Origin: Bodo saltans | Taxonomy: Eukaryota > Euglenozoa > Kinetoplastea > Eubodonida > Bodonidae | Assembly (NCBI GenBank): GCA_001460835.1 | Contig: CYKH01001165.1 | Location: forward strand, 1 to 64,000 | Length of the DNA stretch: 64,000 nt | Direction of reading: 5' to 3' | Shown: in pieces, positions 17,968-29,900 of the stretch | How positions within the stretch are numbered: the stretch's first letter is position 1 | Layout of the letters: every line of letters starts with the position of its first letter | Translations under genes and position numbers: made by a program | The notes under the pieces: generated by a model | What the model saw: the letters and a program-made list of their open reading frames with translations, nothing else | Databases searched by the model: none | What the model was told of the DNA's origin: nothing

Positions 17968-20574
17968 ATGACTTCATCAGCGGAGGGACTAACGTTCCGT
18001 ATCATCGGTGGCCCCATTCCAAAGGACGTCAAAATTGCAGTCCGATGCAACGGCAGTGATATTGTTGCCGCGGCCCTTGCGCTCGCCGACGATTCCCTTC
18101 GTCGTGAGCTCCACTTGCGAGGGACTGGCGAAAAGTTGTGGGAGCACGGACCAGTAATCCACCCGTCCTCCTTCGACGTTCTTCAATTGGAGTTGATCGG
18201 TGGAGGCCAGGGAAAGGTCATTGCCATGTTGGATGCGGATGACAGAATATCAGCGTTTGTGAAACGTGGTGCGAGGGCAGAGACGGTACTGTTGCTGAGG
18301 GCGAGATCGTTTCTTCCTCCTGGTATTCCACAAGGTTCGAGGAGCAAAGTCCTGAAACTTGCCGCGCCACTCATTGTAAAAAAGAAACCGGAGCCGAAGC
18401 CCCCAACCCCGCCCCCACCGAAGCCTGACCTTGCCCTCCGTATTATCGGCGGGCCTATCCCAAGGGACGTGCGCATTGTGCTGAAGGTGTTTCATACGAC
18501 CCAATTCATGGACATGTTCCCCCTCATCCATGAAAAGGTGGAACTTGTGGCTCCGCTGAGCGTCGTGTCCGCTAGGTACTATAATCTTTATGAATTTGAA
18601 ATCGTTCGTCACGGAAAGGGCAAGAAGCGGCGAGCACTGTTCGCCAAAGATACGCCCTCGTCGATTGAACTAACCTCGAACGTCTTGTTGTTGGAGGAAA
18701 AGCCAATCTGGAAGCACATGCCGAAGCCTGCAGAAATGCGCGGCGACGATGAAAGTAGTGAGGCCGATTCCGACAATCTCTCTGACATTCGACCACCGTC
18801 TGCCACGTCTACTCTTAGGGATCGAGACACGGACACTCCACCTGGCACCATAGGTGTTGCAGTGGATGGCGGTGATCTCACAGAGGAACCTGGATGGTGG
18901 GAGGCCAATGGTGGCACTGCGTTGACGGAAGATGCCCTGAAGGTGAAGAACGCGAATCTTGCAGGGTCAGACGACAACATTGCCATGAGCAAACAAATTT
19001 TGGATTTGGTGATGCCGTCCAATCAACAAGCCCAACTTGTTCGTGTTGTGGGCAAAGTCATTCCACGGACTGCTCGCGTCATCATTGATATCCTTCGAAC
19101 GCAAACTTTTATTTCTCTGTTTCCGATGATTCAAGCGAAGGTGCTAGAGTTTATTCCAACGGCACATATTACCCCCTACCGTTACGAACTACACGAACTG
19201 GAGCTACTCCCGCACGGTAAAACTCGCGTCGTCAAGACCCTCAAGCTCGAACAGACTGCCTGGACGTCTGACTTTGGTCTCGCCTCCATTCTTATGCTGC
19301 GTGAGATTCCTCAAGGGTTCCTGCAGGGTGCCTCAGATGAGCAGTCCACCCTTCAGTACGAGGAGATTGTTCACATGCCAGCGGAGAGTTCATTCGTTGG
19401 TCCATCGAAGCCGGGCACCGCGACGTCGTACCAAAGTGCGTCGACAGTGGCCGCCGCTCGTGTACGCCAAGAACAAATTGCTGGACCGCACTCCTCCTCG
19501 ACTGAGATGCGCGATGATTCTAGAAGAAGAGTGACGACTCCGGCAGGTGAGACTATTACACCACGGCCCAGCCAACATGGGCTGGTGAGTGGCCTTGCGT
19601 CGTTCGGTGGCAGCATTGCTGGGGACTTTGATATGGAAAGCTCAAAGCAGCCGTCGTTGTTTCAAGGCTCGATTGATGTGAACGACATGCAACTGTTAGA
19701 TGAGGATGCAGACGAGGCTGCAGATGCTTATGTGAGAGATGCGTCACCGGCAGAGGAGCCGCCACTTCACAACTCAGGCGAAGCGGAACAATCCGCTGCG
19801 ACTGATGACCACATCCAACACGTGGATGCTTCAGCCACTTTGTCGACTCCGTTCACAGACCCAACACCAGAAGTTGAGACCACTATTCTCGGTGCTGCAG
19901 CAGTTGATGAACTCGAGCTCGTCGACGATGCCGAGGAAGCCGTGCCATCAACACACAGAGCCCAAACACCGCCCAGCCAAACCGATGCCGCAGCTGCCGA
20001 CTCCTCGCCAAAACTTCAATTCCAATTCTCATCGCCTCATCATCAAGTCAATGCCTCGGGTGTTGTCGACATCGGCGAAGAAGATGACGACGGTGCAGCA
20101 CATCGCCAACAACCACACCCAGCGGAGGACGACTACTCTCCATCACCCAATGCACCAATGCGGGCGCCAAGTGTGCCACTCCTCGTCCCCTTGTCTAAGT
20201 CGTCCAAACACAATGTCTACTCTGACCGAACACCTCGTGCGCTTCTAGACGTTCTCGCCGTCGAGCCGCCACCTCCTCCTCCTCCCCCAGTGAAAGATCT
20301 TGGTGGTTCCGTGAAGCTAAGCGGCTCACAGAGGCTGCTTACTCCAAGGGAAGCCCCACCAGCGATTCTGCAAGAGCCGCATCCGCACTCCACTCTGCAG
20401 GATCTGTACGATCAACCCGAGACCACCGCACCTATTCGCATGCCCTCCGCGAAAGCTGGAGGGAGCAAAGTCGCATCCACTGTGTTGGCGTTTAACGCGC
20501 TGCGGTCGATGGCGTCGCTAGGAAGGTCAGTGAAAGAATCGTCCACGAGATGGGACAGCGATGAGGAAAATTGA
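17968..20574 (+). CDS. protein with three GGP modules and a disordered tail
   Basis: The 868-residue protein starts at 17968 (MTSSAEGLTFRIIGGPIPK), the first ATG after a TTTTTTGCAACAG stretch near 17883 that could be the splice acceptor. Three modules lie at about 17992-18320, 18430-18710 and 19030-19310: FRIIGGPIPKDVK, LRIIGGPIPRDVR and VRVVGKVIPRTAR. Modules two and three share the helix style FMDMFPLIHEKV / FISLFPMIQAKV and the ELHELEL-type strand. A Pro/Lys-rich linker separates modules one and two. The second half (from about 19330) is acidic, Ser/Pro-rich and probably disordered, with a proline run near 20270-20290. No enzyme motif or membrane segment is seen. Neighbours on both sides are members of the same family. 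Confidence 0.85.
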   Translation: MTSSAEGLTFRIIGGPIPKDVKIAVRCNGSDIVAAALALADDSLRRELHLRGTGEKLWEHGPVIHPSSFDVLQLELIGGGQGKVIAMLDADDRISAFVKRGARAETVLLLRARSFLPPGIPQGSRSKVLKLAAPLIVKKKPEPKPPTPPPPKPDLALRIIGGPIPRDVRIVLKVFHTTQFMDMFPLIHEKVELVAPLSVVSARYYNLYEFEIVRHGKGKKRRALFAKDTPSSIELTSNVLLLEEKPIWKHMPKPAEMRGDDESSEADSDNLSDIRPPSATSTLRDRDTDTPPGTIGVAVDGGDLTEEPGWWEANGGTALTEDALKVKNANLAGSDDNIAMSKQILDLVMPSNQQAQLVRVVGKVIPRTARVIIDILRTQTFISLFPMIQAKVLEFIPTAHITPYRYELHELELLPHGKTRVVKTLKLEQTAWTSDFGLASILMLREIPQGFLQGASDEQSTLQYEEIVHMPAESSFVGPSKPGTATSYQSASTVAAARVRQEQIAGPHSSSTEMRDDSRRRVTTPAGETITPRPSQHGLVSGLASFGGSIAGDFDMESSKQPSLFQGSIDVNDMQLLDEDADEAADAYVRDASPAEEPPLHNSGEAEQSAATDDHIQHVDASATLSTPFTDPTPEVETTILGAAAVDELELVDDAEEAVPSTHRAQTPPSQTDAAAADSSPKLQFQFSSPHHQVNASGVVDIGEEDDDGAAHRQQPHPAEDDYSPSPNAPMRAPSVPLLVPLSKSSKHNVYSDRTPRALLDVLAVEPPPPPPPPVKDLGGSVKLSGSQRLLTPREAPPAILQEPHPHSTLQDLYDQPETTAPIRMPSAKAGGSKVASTVLAFNALRSMASLGRSVKESSTRWDSDEEN

Positions 20575-20708
20575 GAATGAGTCGAAGCTGGCACAGTGCG
20601 TCGAAAACCGATGAGCCAACTTCCTTGTATTGTCGAAAGTCGATTATCCCTTGAAAAAACCCAGAGTTTCTTTTATCATATGGTGCCACGATTCTCAATA
20701 ATACTGCT

Positions 20709-20730
20709 GGCCCACTTTTTGCTTGCACAG
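20709..20730 (+). promoter_or_regulatory. polypyrimidine tract and probable trans-splice acceptor
   Basis: CCCACTTTTTGCTTGCACAG ends at 20730, sixteen bases before the ATG at 20746. This makes the in-frame upstream extension, which would look like a signal peptide, most likely untranslated. Confidence 0.7.
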
Positions 20731-20745
20731 GTACGAGGATCAAAC

Positions 20746-23628
20746 ATGCCGGCGTCTGCGAGCCCCTCGCAGCGTCTTGTGCGGCTGCATGTTGTATTGC
20801 GAGAGGGCAAAGCGACAAAAGCAAGCTACACCACAGGTGAGGTTGCCCGAGGTGCAACATTGGAGGTGTACGCCAACACAACATTCGGCACCATCAGGAG
20901 AATGATCGACGCCCATGTCCCCCGAGAATGGGCGGAGCGGCTGCAGAATGGCCAAGTAGAGCTTTTCCTTGCGGCACTCAGAGCACAGGTGTTTTCTCTT
21001 GACGATACAATGATCACCCCAGAAGATACGTTGATCACCAAAGGCCTCGGAAGTGTAGAACAGTTGCATCTTATTGTATTTATTGACGGAGCAGTAGAGG
21101 CAGATCATCGAACGAGGTCGTGGAGCAATACAAGTGGGTCGCCTCATACATCTGTAACAGACACGGCGTCCTCAAGTAGCCCCACAGGAACTATTGGGCG
21201 AAGTGGAAGATTGTCGTTGGCAGGCCCATCTCCAACCGTCACAACGCCGGAGGTCACTGTGGTGTTCGTGCGTGTGATTGGGGCCATGATCCCAAAGACG
21301 TTACGGGTCGTGTTAGAGTGCTCTCCTCAGACTTTCATAGAAAACGTGTTTGTATCGTTGGAAGCAAAGTTGTTACAACTTGGGTCACCAACCCCTAAAC
21401 CACTTCTCTCCTCGACGCATGCATTTTACTTGTTTCTCTTAGTTGGAGTTGGGACTGGGAAAGCTGGGCGAAGGATCGAACCACTGGAGCGCATTCAGCA
21501 TCTCATCGACGAGGGCAGCAACGTGCTGACAGTGTGCTTACGTGAGTACACTGCCGTCAAGCCTCAAGCACTATTGGAAAAGAGTCATGTCCCACTAGCG
21601 CCGAAGTCATCTGCCACCGATCTGCGCAAATGTTTTGTGACTTCATCAGCATGGGACGGTGCAATCGAAGGTAACGATGAGTCGCCCCCTGAGCTGCCCG
21701 CTGCCTTGGCTGTCTATGCACCGGAGATTGCAGAGGAAAGAGCCGAGTCTAGTGCCGAGTCTAATCACACAACAACTGAGATCGGCCTTCCCCCACCTCC
21801 TCCGGCAACGCTTCGCATTCAGTTGGACCTTCCTCTTGTCAACGAGGATAGTACCGATGACTGTGACCCCTCCGACAACGCTGTCCATCAGTTCTCAGTG
21901 CATCAAGTAGTGCCTTCCTCCACTGTGCCGATGCCGCTTGAAGATGCATTTGATCTGCTGCCTTCAAGTGACGACGACGACGAAGACACTGTGACAGGAA
22001 CCCTGAGAGTTGACGGGCTGGTGCCGAGTAGCAACGCCGCTGATTGGCAAAAGCTGCCGTTTAGTTTCCTCACACTCATTGGATCCGGCTGCCCAGCTCG
22101 TTTTGTTGATGACGTCGTGTTGTCTGGTCTGGAAGAGCTGAACATGAACGAGCGGATTGGCAACGGACTCGTTGCGAAGTTTGTCCTTCCCGACGTGGAA
22201 GCAATCGAACGTGACTTGCGGGAGGAGGAAATGATTCTAGCGTTCGATCTGTTTGAGGACCTCACTGCAAAAGAGGTGACAGTGCTCAACGCTCATTCCA
22301 CAGATATCATCACTGCGGAACTTCTGCGCACTATCCTTCACACAATGGGCGACTTTGACGAGGTGCAGCTGAACACAGTAAACGACGACGACGATAGAAG
22401 GAGCAACGAAAGCAGAAGTCCTTCGAGTGATGACTTCCTGACGAGAGATTGGGATTTGGCTGACGTAGAAACCGTTGTGGCTCTTCCTCCGGCACCGAGG
22501 AGCAACATACTACCTTTTCTCACCACACCAAACAACATCAATAGTCTCCCTGTGGACCTGCAAGCGTTGACTGGTAACATTTCTCCTCCATACGCCGCTG
22601 TTGCATCACCATCAGTGCAGCCGCTCGTTAACCACCATCCGTTGTCCCAGTGGCCAGGGTTCTGCGGACCACAACCCAACACGCCAATTGAAGTGGCAGC
22701 ACCGCTACACGTGTCCAAAGGCCTTGCAGACCGAATCACGCAATCAGAGCGTCAACACGACTTCTTTCGGCAGCAAGTTCTCGCACCACTGCTGCCTGAA
22801 CACCGTCGTATTCACATTGCACGGGATCAGGCCCGTATGGACGAGCAACGCCAACAGAATCAGCAGCGTGCTCAACCACGCAGTCAAGGTCAACCCTCAC
22901 GTCGTGCACCTCCGTCCTTGCCCGCTGCCCCATCGACCGTCATGAACCGCAACCACTCTCCTGGATACCGAGATCACAGTTTACCCCAGCTCTCGGCCGC
23001 ATCTCCTATTCAACACCGGAGGCACGTTGTTGACGAGCGACAACACGATCGATCAGGGCAACACCTAGAACGCATGAATGTCGTGGCCTCCATCTACCGA
23101 CCACCGGAGGTTCTTCACACCACACCGCTTATTCAGCAGTTGCATCAACGCCATCATATTCCTCAACAACATGTCTCTCGTAGCCTGCCGCTCCCTGACA
23201 TCCACCGAACAGCACAGCATCATCATCTTCAGTCTGCAAGTTCGCAACATGCTGCAGCGAACGTTTTGTCACAGTCACAGAATTTACGTGGCTCCTTTGG
23301 CCGGACATCGTACGCCACAAGAGAGCAGAACCCAAACGATGTGTTCTCGTTCTTGTCTCAGACGCTTCGGAATATTCACGATGATGCGATGACGCTGCCG
23401 GGAGAACAAAACGGCTCTGGCCCTGATGGATCCCATGGTCAGCTCGATCTATTGAGGTCTGCTGCGGTGGCTACGTACACCCAACGCCTGTTGCTCGAGC
23501 ATCGTGACTTGGCTCAGCGTGCGGCCGAGTTGGCCCGCATGTTTCAGTCATCTCCGCCAACGTCACAACTTGGCTCGAGCCAACGCCTTTACCAAAATTC
23601 GCCCTCAGCGCGATTTGGATCCTTTTGA
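20746..23628 (+). CDS. GGP/beta-grasp protein with Gln/His-rich tail
   Basis: The 960-residue protein starts at 20746 (MPASASPSQRLVRLHVV). Residues of about 9-115 resemble a ubiquitin-like fold (RLHVVLREGKATK strand pair, TTFGTIRRMI helix, VELFLAAL strand, LHLIVFID final strand) without the GGP signature. A second unit at about 21262-21555 (FVRVIGAMIPKTLRV, FIENVFVSLEAKL, VLTVCLREY) is a diverged GGP module. After an acidic linker a further folded stretch lies at about 22060-22350 (FSFLTLIGSGCPARF, then Glu-rich helices). The rest is Gln, His and Pro rich and probably disordered, apart from a helix at about 23460-23550. Its N-terminal unit supports reading the whole family as beta-grasp. Function unknown. 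Confidence 0.8.
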   Translation: MPASASPSQRLVRLHVVLREGKATKASYTTGEVARGATLEVYANTTFGTIRRMIDAHVPREWAERLQNGQVELFLAALRAQVFSLDDTMITPEDTLITKGLGSVEQLHLIVFIDGAVEADHRTRSWSNTSGSPHTSVTDTASSSSPTGTIGRSGRLSLAGPSPTVTTPEVTVVFVRVIGAMIPKTLRVVLECSPQTFIENVFVSLEAKLLQLGSPTPKPLLSSTHAFYLFLLVGVGTGKAGRRIEPLERIQHLIDEGSNVLTVCLREYTAVKPQALLEKSHVPLAPKSSATDLRKCFVTSSAWDGAIEGNDESPPELPAALAVYAPEIAEERAESSAESNHTTTEIGLPPPPPATLRIQLDLPLVNEDSTDDCDPSDNAVHQFSVHQVVPSSTVPMPLEDAFDLLPSSDDDDEDTVTGTLRVDGLVPSSNAADWQKLPFSFLTLIGSGCPARFVDDVVLSGLEELNMNERIGNGLVAKFVLPDVEAIERDLREEEMILAFDLFEDLTAKEVTVLNAHSTDIITAELLRTILHTMGDFDEVQLNTVNDDDDRRSNESRSPSSDDFLTRDWDLADVETVVALPPAPRSNILPFLTTPNNINSLPVDLQALTGNISPPYAAVASPSVQPLVNHHPLSQWPGFCGPQPNTPIEVAAPLHVSKGLADRITQSERQHDFFRQQVLAPLLPEHRRIHIARDQARMDEQRQQNQQRAQPRSQGQPSRRAPPSLPAAPSTVMNRNHSPGYRDHSLPQLSAASPIQHRRHVVDERQHDRSGQHLERMNVVASIYRPPEVLHTTPLIQQLHQRHHIPQQHVSRSLPLPDIHRTAQHHHLQSASSQHAAANVLSQSQNLRGSFGRTSYATREQNPNDVFSFLSQTLRNIHDDAMTLPGEQNGSGPDGSHGQLDLLRSAAVATYTQRLLLEHRDLAQRAAELARMFQSSPPTSQLGSSQRLYQNSPSARFGSF

Positions 23629-23967
23629 TCGTTGTACATTCTCTCACTTCCACAACCTTTTGCACTTGTTTCGATGTTTGATGTGCAATATTTTTTTTTT
23701 GTGGGATTTTTTTGTTTGTTTGCCTTCTTGAAAAAAGTGCCCCAGGCCATTAGATTCTCAACGTGGATCTTCACGAAACTTGAAAACATTTCTCACCGTT
23801 CCGTAGACAAGAGCGTTGGGTTTTTTTGAAGCGTTTCTCGTCGATTTCCTTCTTCGTCAGGCAAACGCTGTGCACTCGAACGATTGCTCTTCTTGGAAGC
23901 GTCGCACCCCACAACAAAAGCCTCCACTAGTCAACAACGTAAGCATCAAGCATCTTTCTTTTCTCGT
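23629..23967. other. intergenic region with T-rich tracts and acceptor
   Basis: No gene supported. T-rich blocks occur at about 23690-23725 and 23819-23827. TTTCTCGTCGATTTCCTTC followed by TTCGTCAG ends at 23860 and is the best trans-splice acceptor; no ATG occurs between it and 23968, which supports that start. Confidence 0.6.
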
Positions 23968-26900
23968 ATGACACATCAATTAAGGTTCGTAGGTGGACCT
24001 ATCCCCTCCTCCGTCAAAGCCATTGTGGAAGCACCTACGACGACTTCCTTTTCTGCCCTCACGGATGAAGTGGAGGCACTTGTGCGCAAAGCAACTGGAG
24101 ATCAATCCATTACGATCACGACTCTGCAGTACAACATCGTGGAACTAGAAATGGTGAGCGGCGGGTCGCCTAAGGTGAAGGGGCACCTCAAGTGGAATGA
24201 CACTCCCGCATCATCGGCATTACCACTGAAAGCAATGATCATGCTGCAGGTCAAAACACGAGAGTCATCTATTGGCTCAACAATGATGAATAATCAGCAG
24301 CCTCGCCAGCAGCAAGTACGTATTGTTGGCGGCCCAATCGGAAAGTCAACAAAATTAGTATTGCAAGTACGTAGCAGCGATGACATCAGATCTCTGTTCC
24401 CTGCCGCTGAGATTGAGTTGCGAGGACTTGAGCCAAGTGCTGGGCCCATCACCGAAGCTTTGTACGAGCTGGTGGATCTAGAGATGGTAGAGGGCAAGCC
24501 GAAAATGGTGAAAATACTGAAGGACGACACCGTGTTGGCATCCATCAAGCTTTCCTCTGGCGTGCTCATGCTGAAGCCGCGATCATCTGGGAGTAGACCC
24601 GTAAGCAGAGCAGAAAGTGTGCACCAACCTATTGACTGCGACATCCATGTACGCGTCCTTGGAGGTCCTATCCCAAAAGATGGCCGACTTTTCGTCACGG
24701 TCAACTCAATGTTGCCCGTCACAAAGGTAATGGATATTATTGGAGTGGAGTGCAAGCGGCAAGGGTACGGCAACCAAGTGGACTCCGACAACTTTGATCT
24801 TGGAGTTCTCGAGGTTGTAGAGGGGAAACCGAAAGTCAACAAACTACTTGCTGCAACAGACAGCCTGGCGGCGTCCATGCAACAAGGCGCGCAGCAAATG
24901 ATGGTCCTCTTGAAGCCCAAGTCCGTTGCAGTTCCTCTCAGCGATAGCAGGCCTGGGACACGTGAAGGCGATCCTAACGCATTTAACATTCGCTTTGTTG
25001 GCGGCCCCATTGAGCGCTCTGCGCGCGTGTTTGTCGCTACTTCTGCAGAGACCCCATTTGCCAAAATTCTAGAGCAATTGTCTCGAACCATTGGCCAGAA
25101 TATCATCCCCAGAGAGTACGATTTAGTAGAGCTTATTGTTGTCGATGGTAAGCCTTCTCCTGCAAGAACATTGGAGTTGCAGAAAACACCTGCGCAGCAG
25201 GACTTCTCGTCGAAGCTTATTATGCTAAAGCCCGCAACAGAACAGGGACCTTCCCGCGTCGAGGCTGACGCGCCCCAACAGCCCCAAGCAACCAAAGCAC
25301 CGGTTGTGGAGCCAAAAAGCGAGCCTGCAGTGCAGCCAGCCGTTACTGTCACGAATTCAGATTACAAAATTCGTGTTGTTGGTGGTCCCATCCCGAAGGC
25401 CGCACGCTTGTCCATTGATGTTAACAAGACAAGCACAACCTTTGCAGACATGATAGTGCTTGTGCGACGCGAAGCAGCCAAACTCGACCCATCGGTCACT
25501 GTAGGCGACGACTTTGAGTTCGTCGAACTCGACATGAGCGAAGGCAAACCCAAACCTCGGCAAGTGCTCCGCCCCACAGAGACGGCTGCGAGCTCCAAAA
25601 TGGAATCGCCGTGCATGATGCTGAAGGTCAAGGCACCGTCAAACGTGTCGCCTAGTGTGTCACGTCCTGCATCTGCTCTCTCGGCCCTTGACAGGTCCGC
25701 GACACCGATGGCAGAGCCAATCGTAGTCGCCCCTCGGCCTCTTCCATCACCACGTGCGGTCGTCTCGCCAGTAGTTGCAGTGACTGTCACAGTCGCCAAT
25801 CCAGATTATAAAGTACGCGTCGTCGGCGCACCCATTCCCAAGGCGGCCCGACTTTTCATCGAGGTGTCAAAAGCAGTCACAACGTTTGCTGATATGCTTA
25901 CACTTGTGCAAAGAGAAGCAGCCAAGCTTGAGCCTTCGGTTGTGGTAGGCGACGACTTTGAGTTCGTCGAACTCGACATGAGCGAAGGCAAACCCAAACC
26001 TCGTCAAGTACTCCGCTCAGCAGAAACTGCTGCAAGCAGCAAAATGACATCTCCGGTGATGATGCTGAAGGTCAAGAACGCCCCCACCACTTCCCCAAGC
26101 GTCTCCCGTCCTGGGTCGGCTCTCTCTGCACTCGACCGATCTGCCACAACGGAACCTATCACGGCAACTCCAGCACGACCAACGGCGACACCCAGCGTGC
26201 TCGCAGTATCACCCCCAAGCACTCCAGCACCACTGACGGTCGCCAATCCGGACTTCAAGGTGCGCGTTGTTGGGGGCCCGATTCCCAAAGCGGCCAGACT
26301 GTTCATCGAGGTTGCCAAGGCCAACACGACCTTCGCGGATATGCTGCAGCTTGTCCATCAGGAGGCTGCGAAGCTCGAGCCGTCCGTCCCTGTGGGTGAC
26401 GACTTCGAGTTTGTGGAACTCGACATGAGCGACGGGAAGCCGAAGCCCAAGCAAGTCCTCCGCGCGCTAGAGACTGCTGCAAGCAGCAAGATGACGTCGC
26501 CCGTCATGATGCTTAAAGCAAAGGCTGCCGCCGGCGTGACCCCTAGCATTTCACGGCCTGGGTCGGCACTCTCGGCTATCGATCGGCCTGTCACTCCTGC
26601 AGTGGAACCAGCGGTGATCGCCGCTTCACAACCGCTAAAATCCCCGCGCGCAGCGTCAGTGCCCGCAGCCCAATCGATTCCGACTGACTTTAAGGTTAGG
26701 GTCATCGGTGGGCCCATTCCCAAAGCTGCTCGTCTCTTTATCGATGTAGCGAAAGCCACCACTACCTTTTCAGACATGTTGCTGATTGTCCAGCGTGAGG
26801 CCGCAAAACTGGACCCCTCCGTAACGGTGGGAGATGAGTTTGAGTTCGTCGAACTTGATATGACGGATGGTAAACCCAAACCGCGACAAATATTACGTCC

Positions 26901-29900
26901 GCACGAAACTGTAAACAGCAGCAAGATGACATCTCCAGTTATGATGCTGAAGGCCCAGACCAACGCACCCGCTGATACCTCCCGTCCTGGTTCTGCTTTA
27001 TCGGCTCTTGGTTCAACTCCCTCAGCAGAACCCGCTGCCACCACTCTCCCACTAGAATCCCCGCGTGCAGTATCTGTAGCTACTCCTGCGGCGCTCACGG
27101 TCGCCAATCCGGACTTCAAGGTGCGCGTTGTTGGGGGCCCGATTCCCAAAGCGGCCAGACTGTTCATCGAGGTTGCCAAGGCCAACACGACCTTCGCGGA
27201 TATGCTGCAGCTTGTCCAACAGGAGGCTGCGAAGCTCGAGCCGTCCGTCCCTGTGGGTGACGACTTCGAGTTTGTGGAACTTGACATGAGCGACGGGAAG
27301 CCGAAGCCCAAGCAAGTCCTCCGCGCGCTAGAGACTGCTGCAAGCAGCAAGATGACGTCGCCCGTCATGATGCTTAAAGCAAAGGCTGCCGCCGGCGTGT
27401 CCCCTAGCATATCGCGACCCGCATCAGCGCTTGAGCGCCCCATCACTCCTGCGGTAGAGCCAGCGGTCATTGTAGCTGCACCACCGCTAAAATCCCCGCG
27501 CGCAGCGTTAGCGCAAACAGCCACAGCTGTTGTAGAAACGAAAAAGGCACCAGTGTTCATTACCAACCCTGACTTCAAAGTTCGCGTTGTCGGTGGGCCC
27601 ATTCCCAAAGCTGCTCGTCTCTTTATCGATGTAGCGAAAGCCACCACTACCTTTTCAGACATGCTGCTGCTTGTCCAACATGAAGCCGGTAAACTTGATC
27701 CACCAGTTGCTCTTGGCGATGACTTTGAATTCGTAGAACTTGATATGAGTGATGGAAAGCCGAAACCTAAGCAAGTCTTGCGGTCCAGTGAAACAGCCTC
27801 TAGCAGCAGAATGACGTCGAATGTGATGATGCTGAAGACGTCGTTGGCAGTTGGCGTGTCCCCTGCCATGACGCCACGAGCAAGCCCTCTGCCATCTCCA
27901 CGAGCAACCTCAGTCGACTACATTCGTTATGAAATCCTGTGTGATGGAGTACAGAGAGGGCTAAAGATTGAAGTAGCATTGCCGCGCGGGTCCACCTACA
28001 ACGGCGTGCTGCCGATCTTATGTCGTGAGATCGCTATTGAGACCGGCGTGCATCATTCCCCTGCATCGATTCTCGAATCATTCGAGCTTGTCGAGGTCCT
28101 GATCGCGGCCTCGAGTGGCATGCGAAAACCAATTCGGACACTTGACCTGCAGGACGTTGCAGTCCCTGGGACCGGGATGATAGAATTATTGCCCGTCGTG
28201 TCTGGGTCGACAGTGCGTGACGCGGATCAGAAGGTACGCGTGGTCGGTGGTCCGATATTGAAGTCCGATCGAGTGTATGTTGACGTCAATCGTAGCCGCA
28301 CTACTTTCTCTCAGATGACACGTGTGATCATCGCAAAGCTGCAAGAGCTGTCCATTGGCAGCCTGACTGCTGACGACGCGTCGTCGCTGGACCTTGTGGA
28401 GGTTGACGTCGAGGGTGGTCGTAGCGTGGTGCGTGGCGTCCTGCACCCTGCGGCTACCATTGATGTCGCCGGCATGAAGTCGAACATTATTATGATCAGG
28501 CGTGCGAATGACAGCAACGAAGGCCCCGGGTTGAGCCGGCCCTCTACTCCACGAGCGACGTCGACGGGCTCGACCACCGTGCGGTATGTCGTGCGTGTTG
28601 TCGGAGGACCTATTCCGCGAACGTCGAGGATCTTCGTGGAAATGACAACCGCCGCTGTCACCGTCGCGGACGCGTTCCATCTGATCCAGGACTTTGTTGA
28701 GCGTGAAGTCCCTGGTGTGTCGGTAGAGGCCTCTGACTTCGACTTGATTGAGTTAGATATGACTACCAGCAAACCGAAGCCGCTAAGAATCTTGCCCATG
28801 ATTCAAAATCTCAATGAGCTCAGCCTTCCCCTCAAGCCTGTCTGGGCGTTGAAGCCGAGACACCGCTCTGCTGTAACACCCCAGGTGACGCCTCAAGTGT
28901 CTCCCCGTGCCTCACCGCAGCCGTCCCACCTATCTTCCCAGTTGCCACAACTGAACTCCCTTCCTGTTCGCCTTCGGTTTGTAGGTGGCCCCATTGCGAA
29001 AGCGGCACGTGTGATTTTGGAGGTGGATGCCAACGAAGCGTTGAAGTCTATTCTTCCACTCGTCGCCCAGCAAATCGAAGCACTTAGCGCAGGGGATCAG
29101 ACTGATTTCTCGCAGTACGACATATTCGACCTTGACATGAGCGACCCAACACGACCAGTTGCACGAGCGATGCTATTTCCCCAGGAACTCATCCGCAACT
29201 GCATTATCACGTCAGGTGTGTTGCTTCTCAAGAAAAAGGAAAATGTGCCTATGTTGCAGTTACAAGCCGCTGCCACGATTGACGCCCCTCCGCCATCGCT
29301 TCCGGCAGCAGCATCCCCAACAGACAGCAAAGACCCCTCGGAGATTCGAGTCGAGGTCCGTGGTGTGCCTGGAGTGAACTTCCCCATCACGATCTCCGTC
29401 AGCAAGTTTATTCCCTTTAAGGACTACTTCGCCATTATCGAGAAAGCGTCGCAAGACGCCAAAGGCAACGCATTGGGTCTTCCTCCAGTGGAAATTATTT
29501 CGGCGACGTCGTACGACATCGACATGATTGAACATGGCACTGGTGAAGTTATGAAGGCGTTGAACTTGTTCGAATCGGCCTATTCTGAGGACTTCTTTAG
29601 TGGAGCCATTCGACTGAAGGAGCGCGCAGTGAAGTCGCCCAGGATTCCCAAACTGGCCCTTGGAGGTGGCGGATCTGCGTTAACAACTGTCTCCAACATG
29701 CCTCCTCTACGAAGCCCCAGGATATCACAGAATGCACCCGTCGACGACGAGCACAGTGGCATGCGGCTCTCAAATTTCGATTTGCTACGACGAGAGGACG
29801 AACCTCTGCGATCACCGCGTCCTGCAGACAACAATGAGGGTGAGAAGACGACGATTCGTGTGATCGGCTCTCCGATTCCACGTGGCGTAAAGATCTTCAT

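Noticed and set aside
20596-20745. N-terminal extension of the 20746 gene that looks like a signal peptide (IILLAHFLLAQ)
   Set aside because: A strong pyrimidine tract and CACAG acceptor lie within it at 20709-20730, so it is most likely untranslated leader.
24294-25352. 352-residue open frame on the - strand
   Set aside because: Antisense shadow of modules 2-5 in the same gene, with no start context or pyrimidine tract on that strand.
26358-27869. 503-residue open frame on the - strand inside the 18-module gene
   Set aside because: It is the antisense of tandem repeats, which keep an incidental frame open; no known motif, and it lies wholly within a convincing + strand gene.
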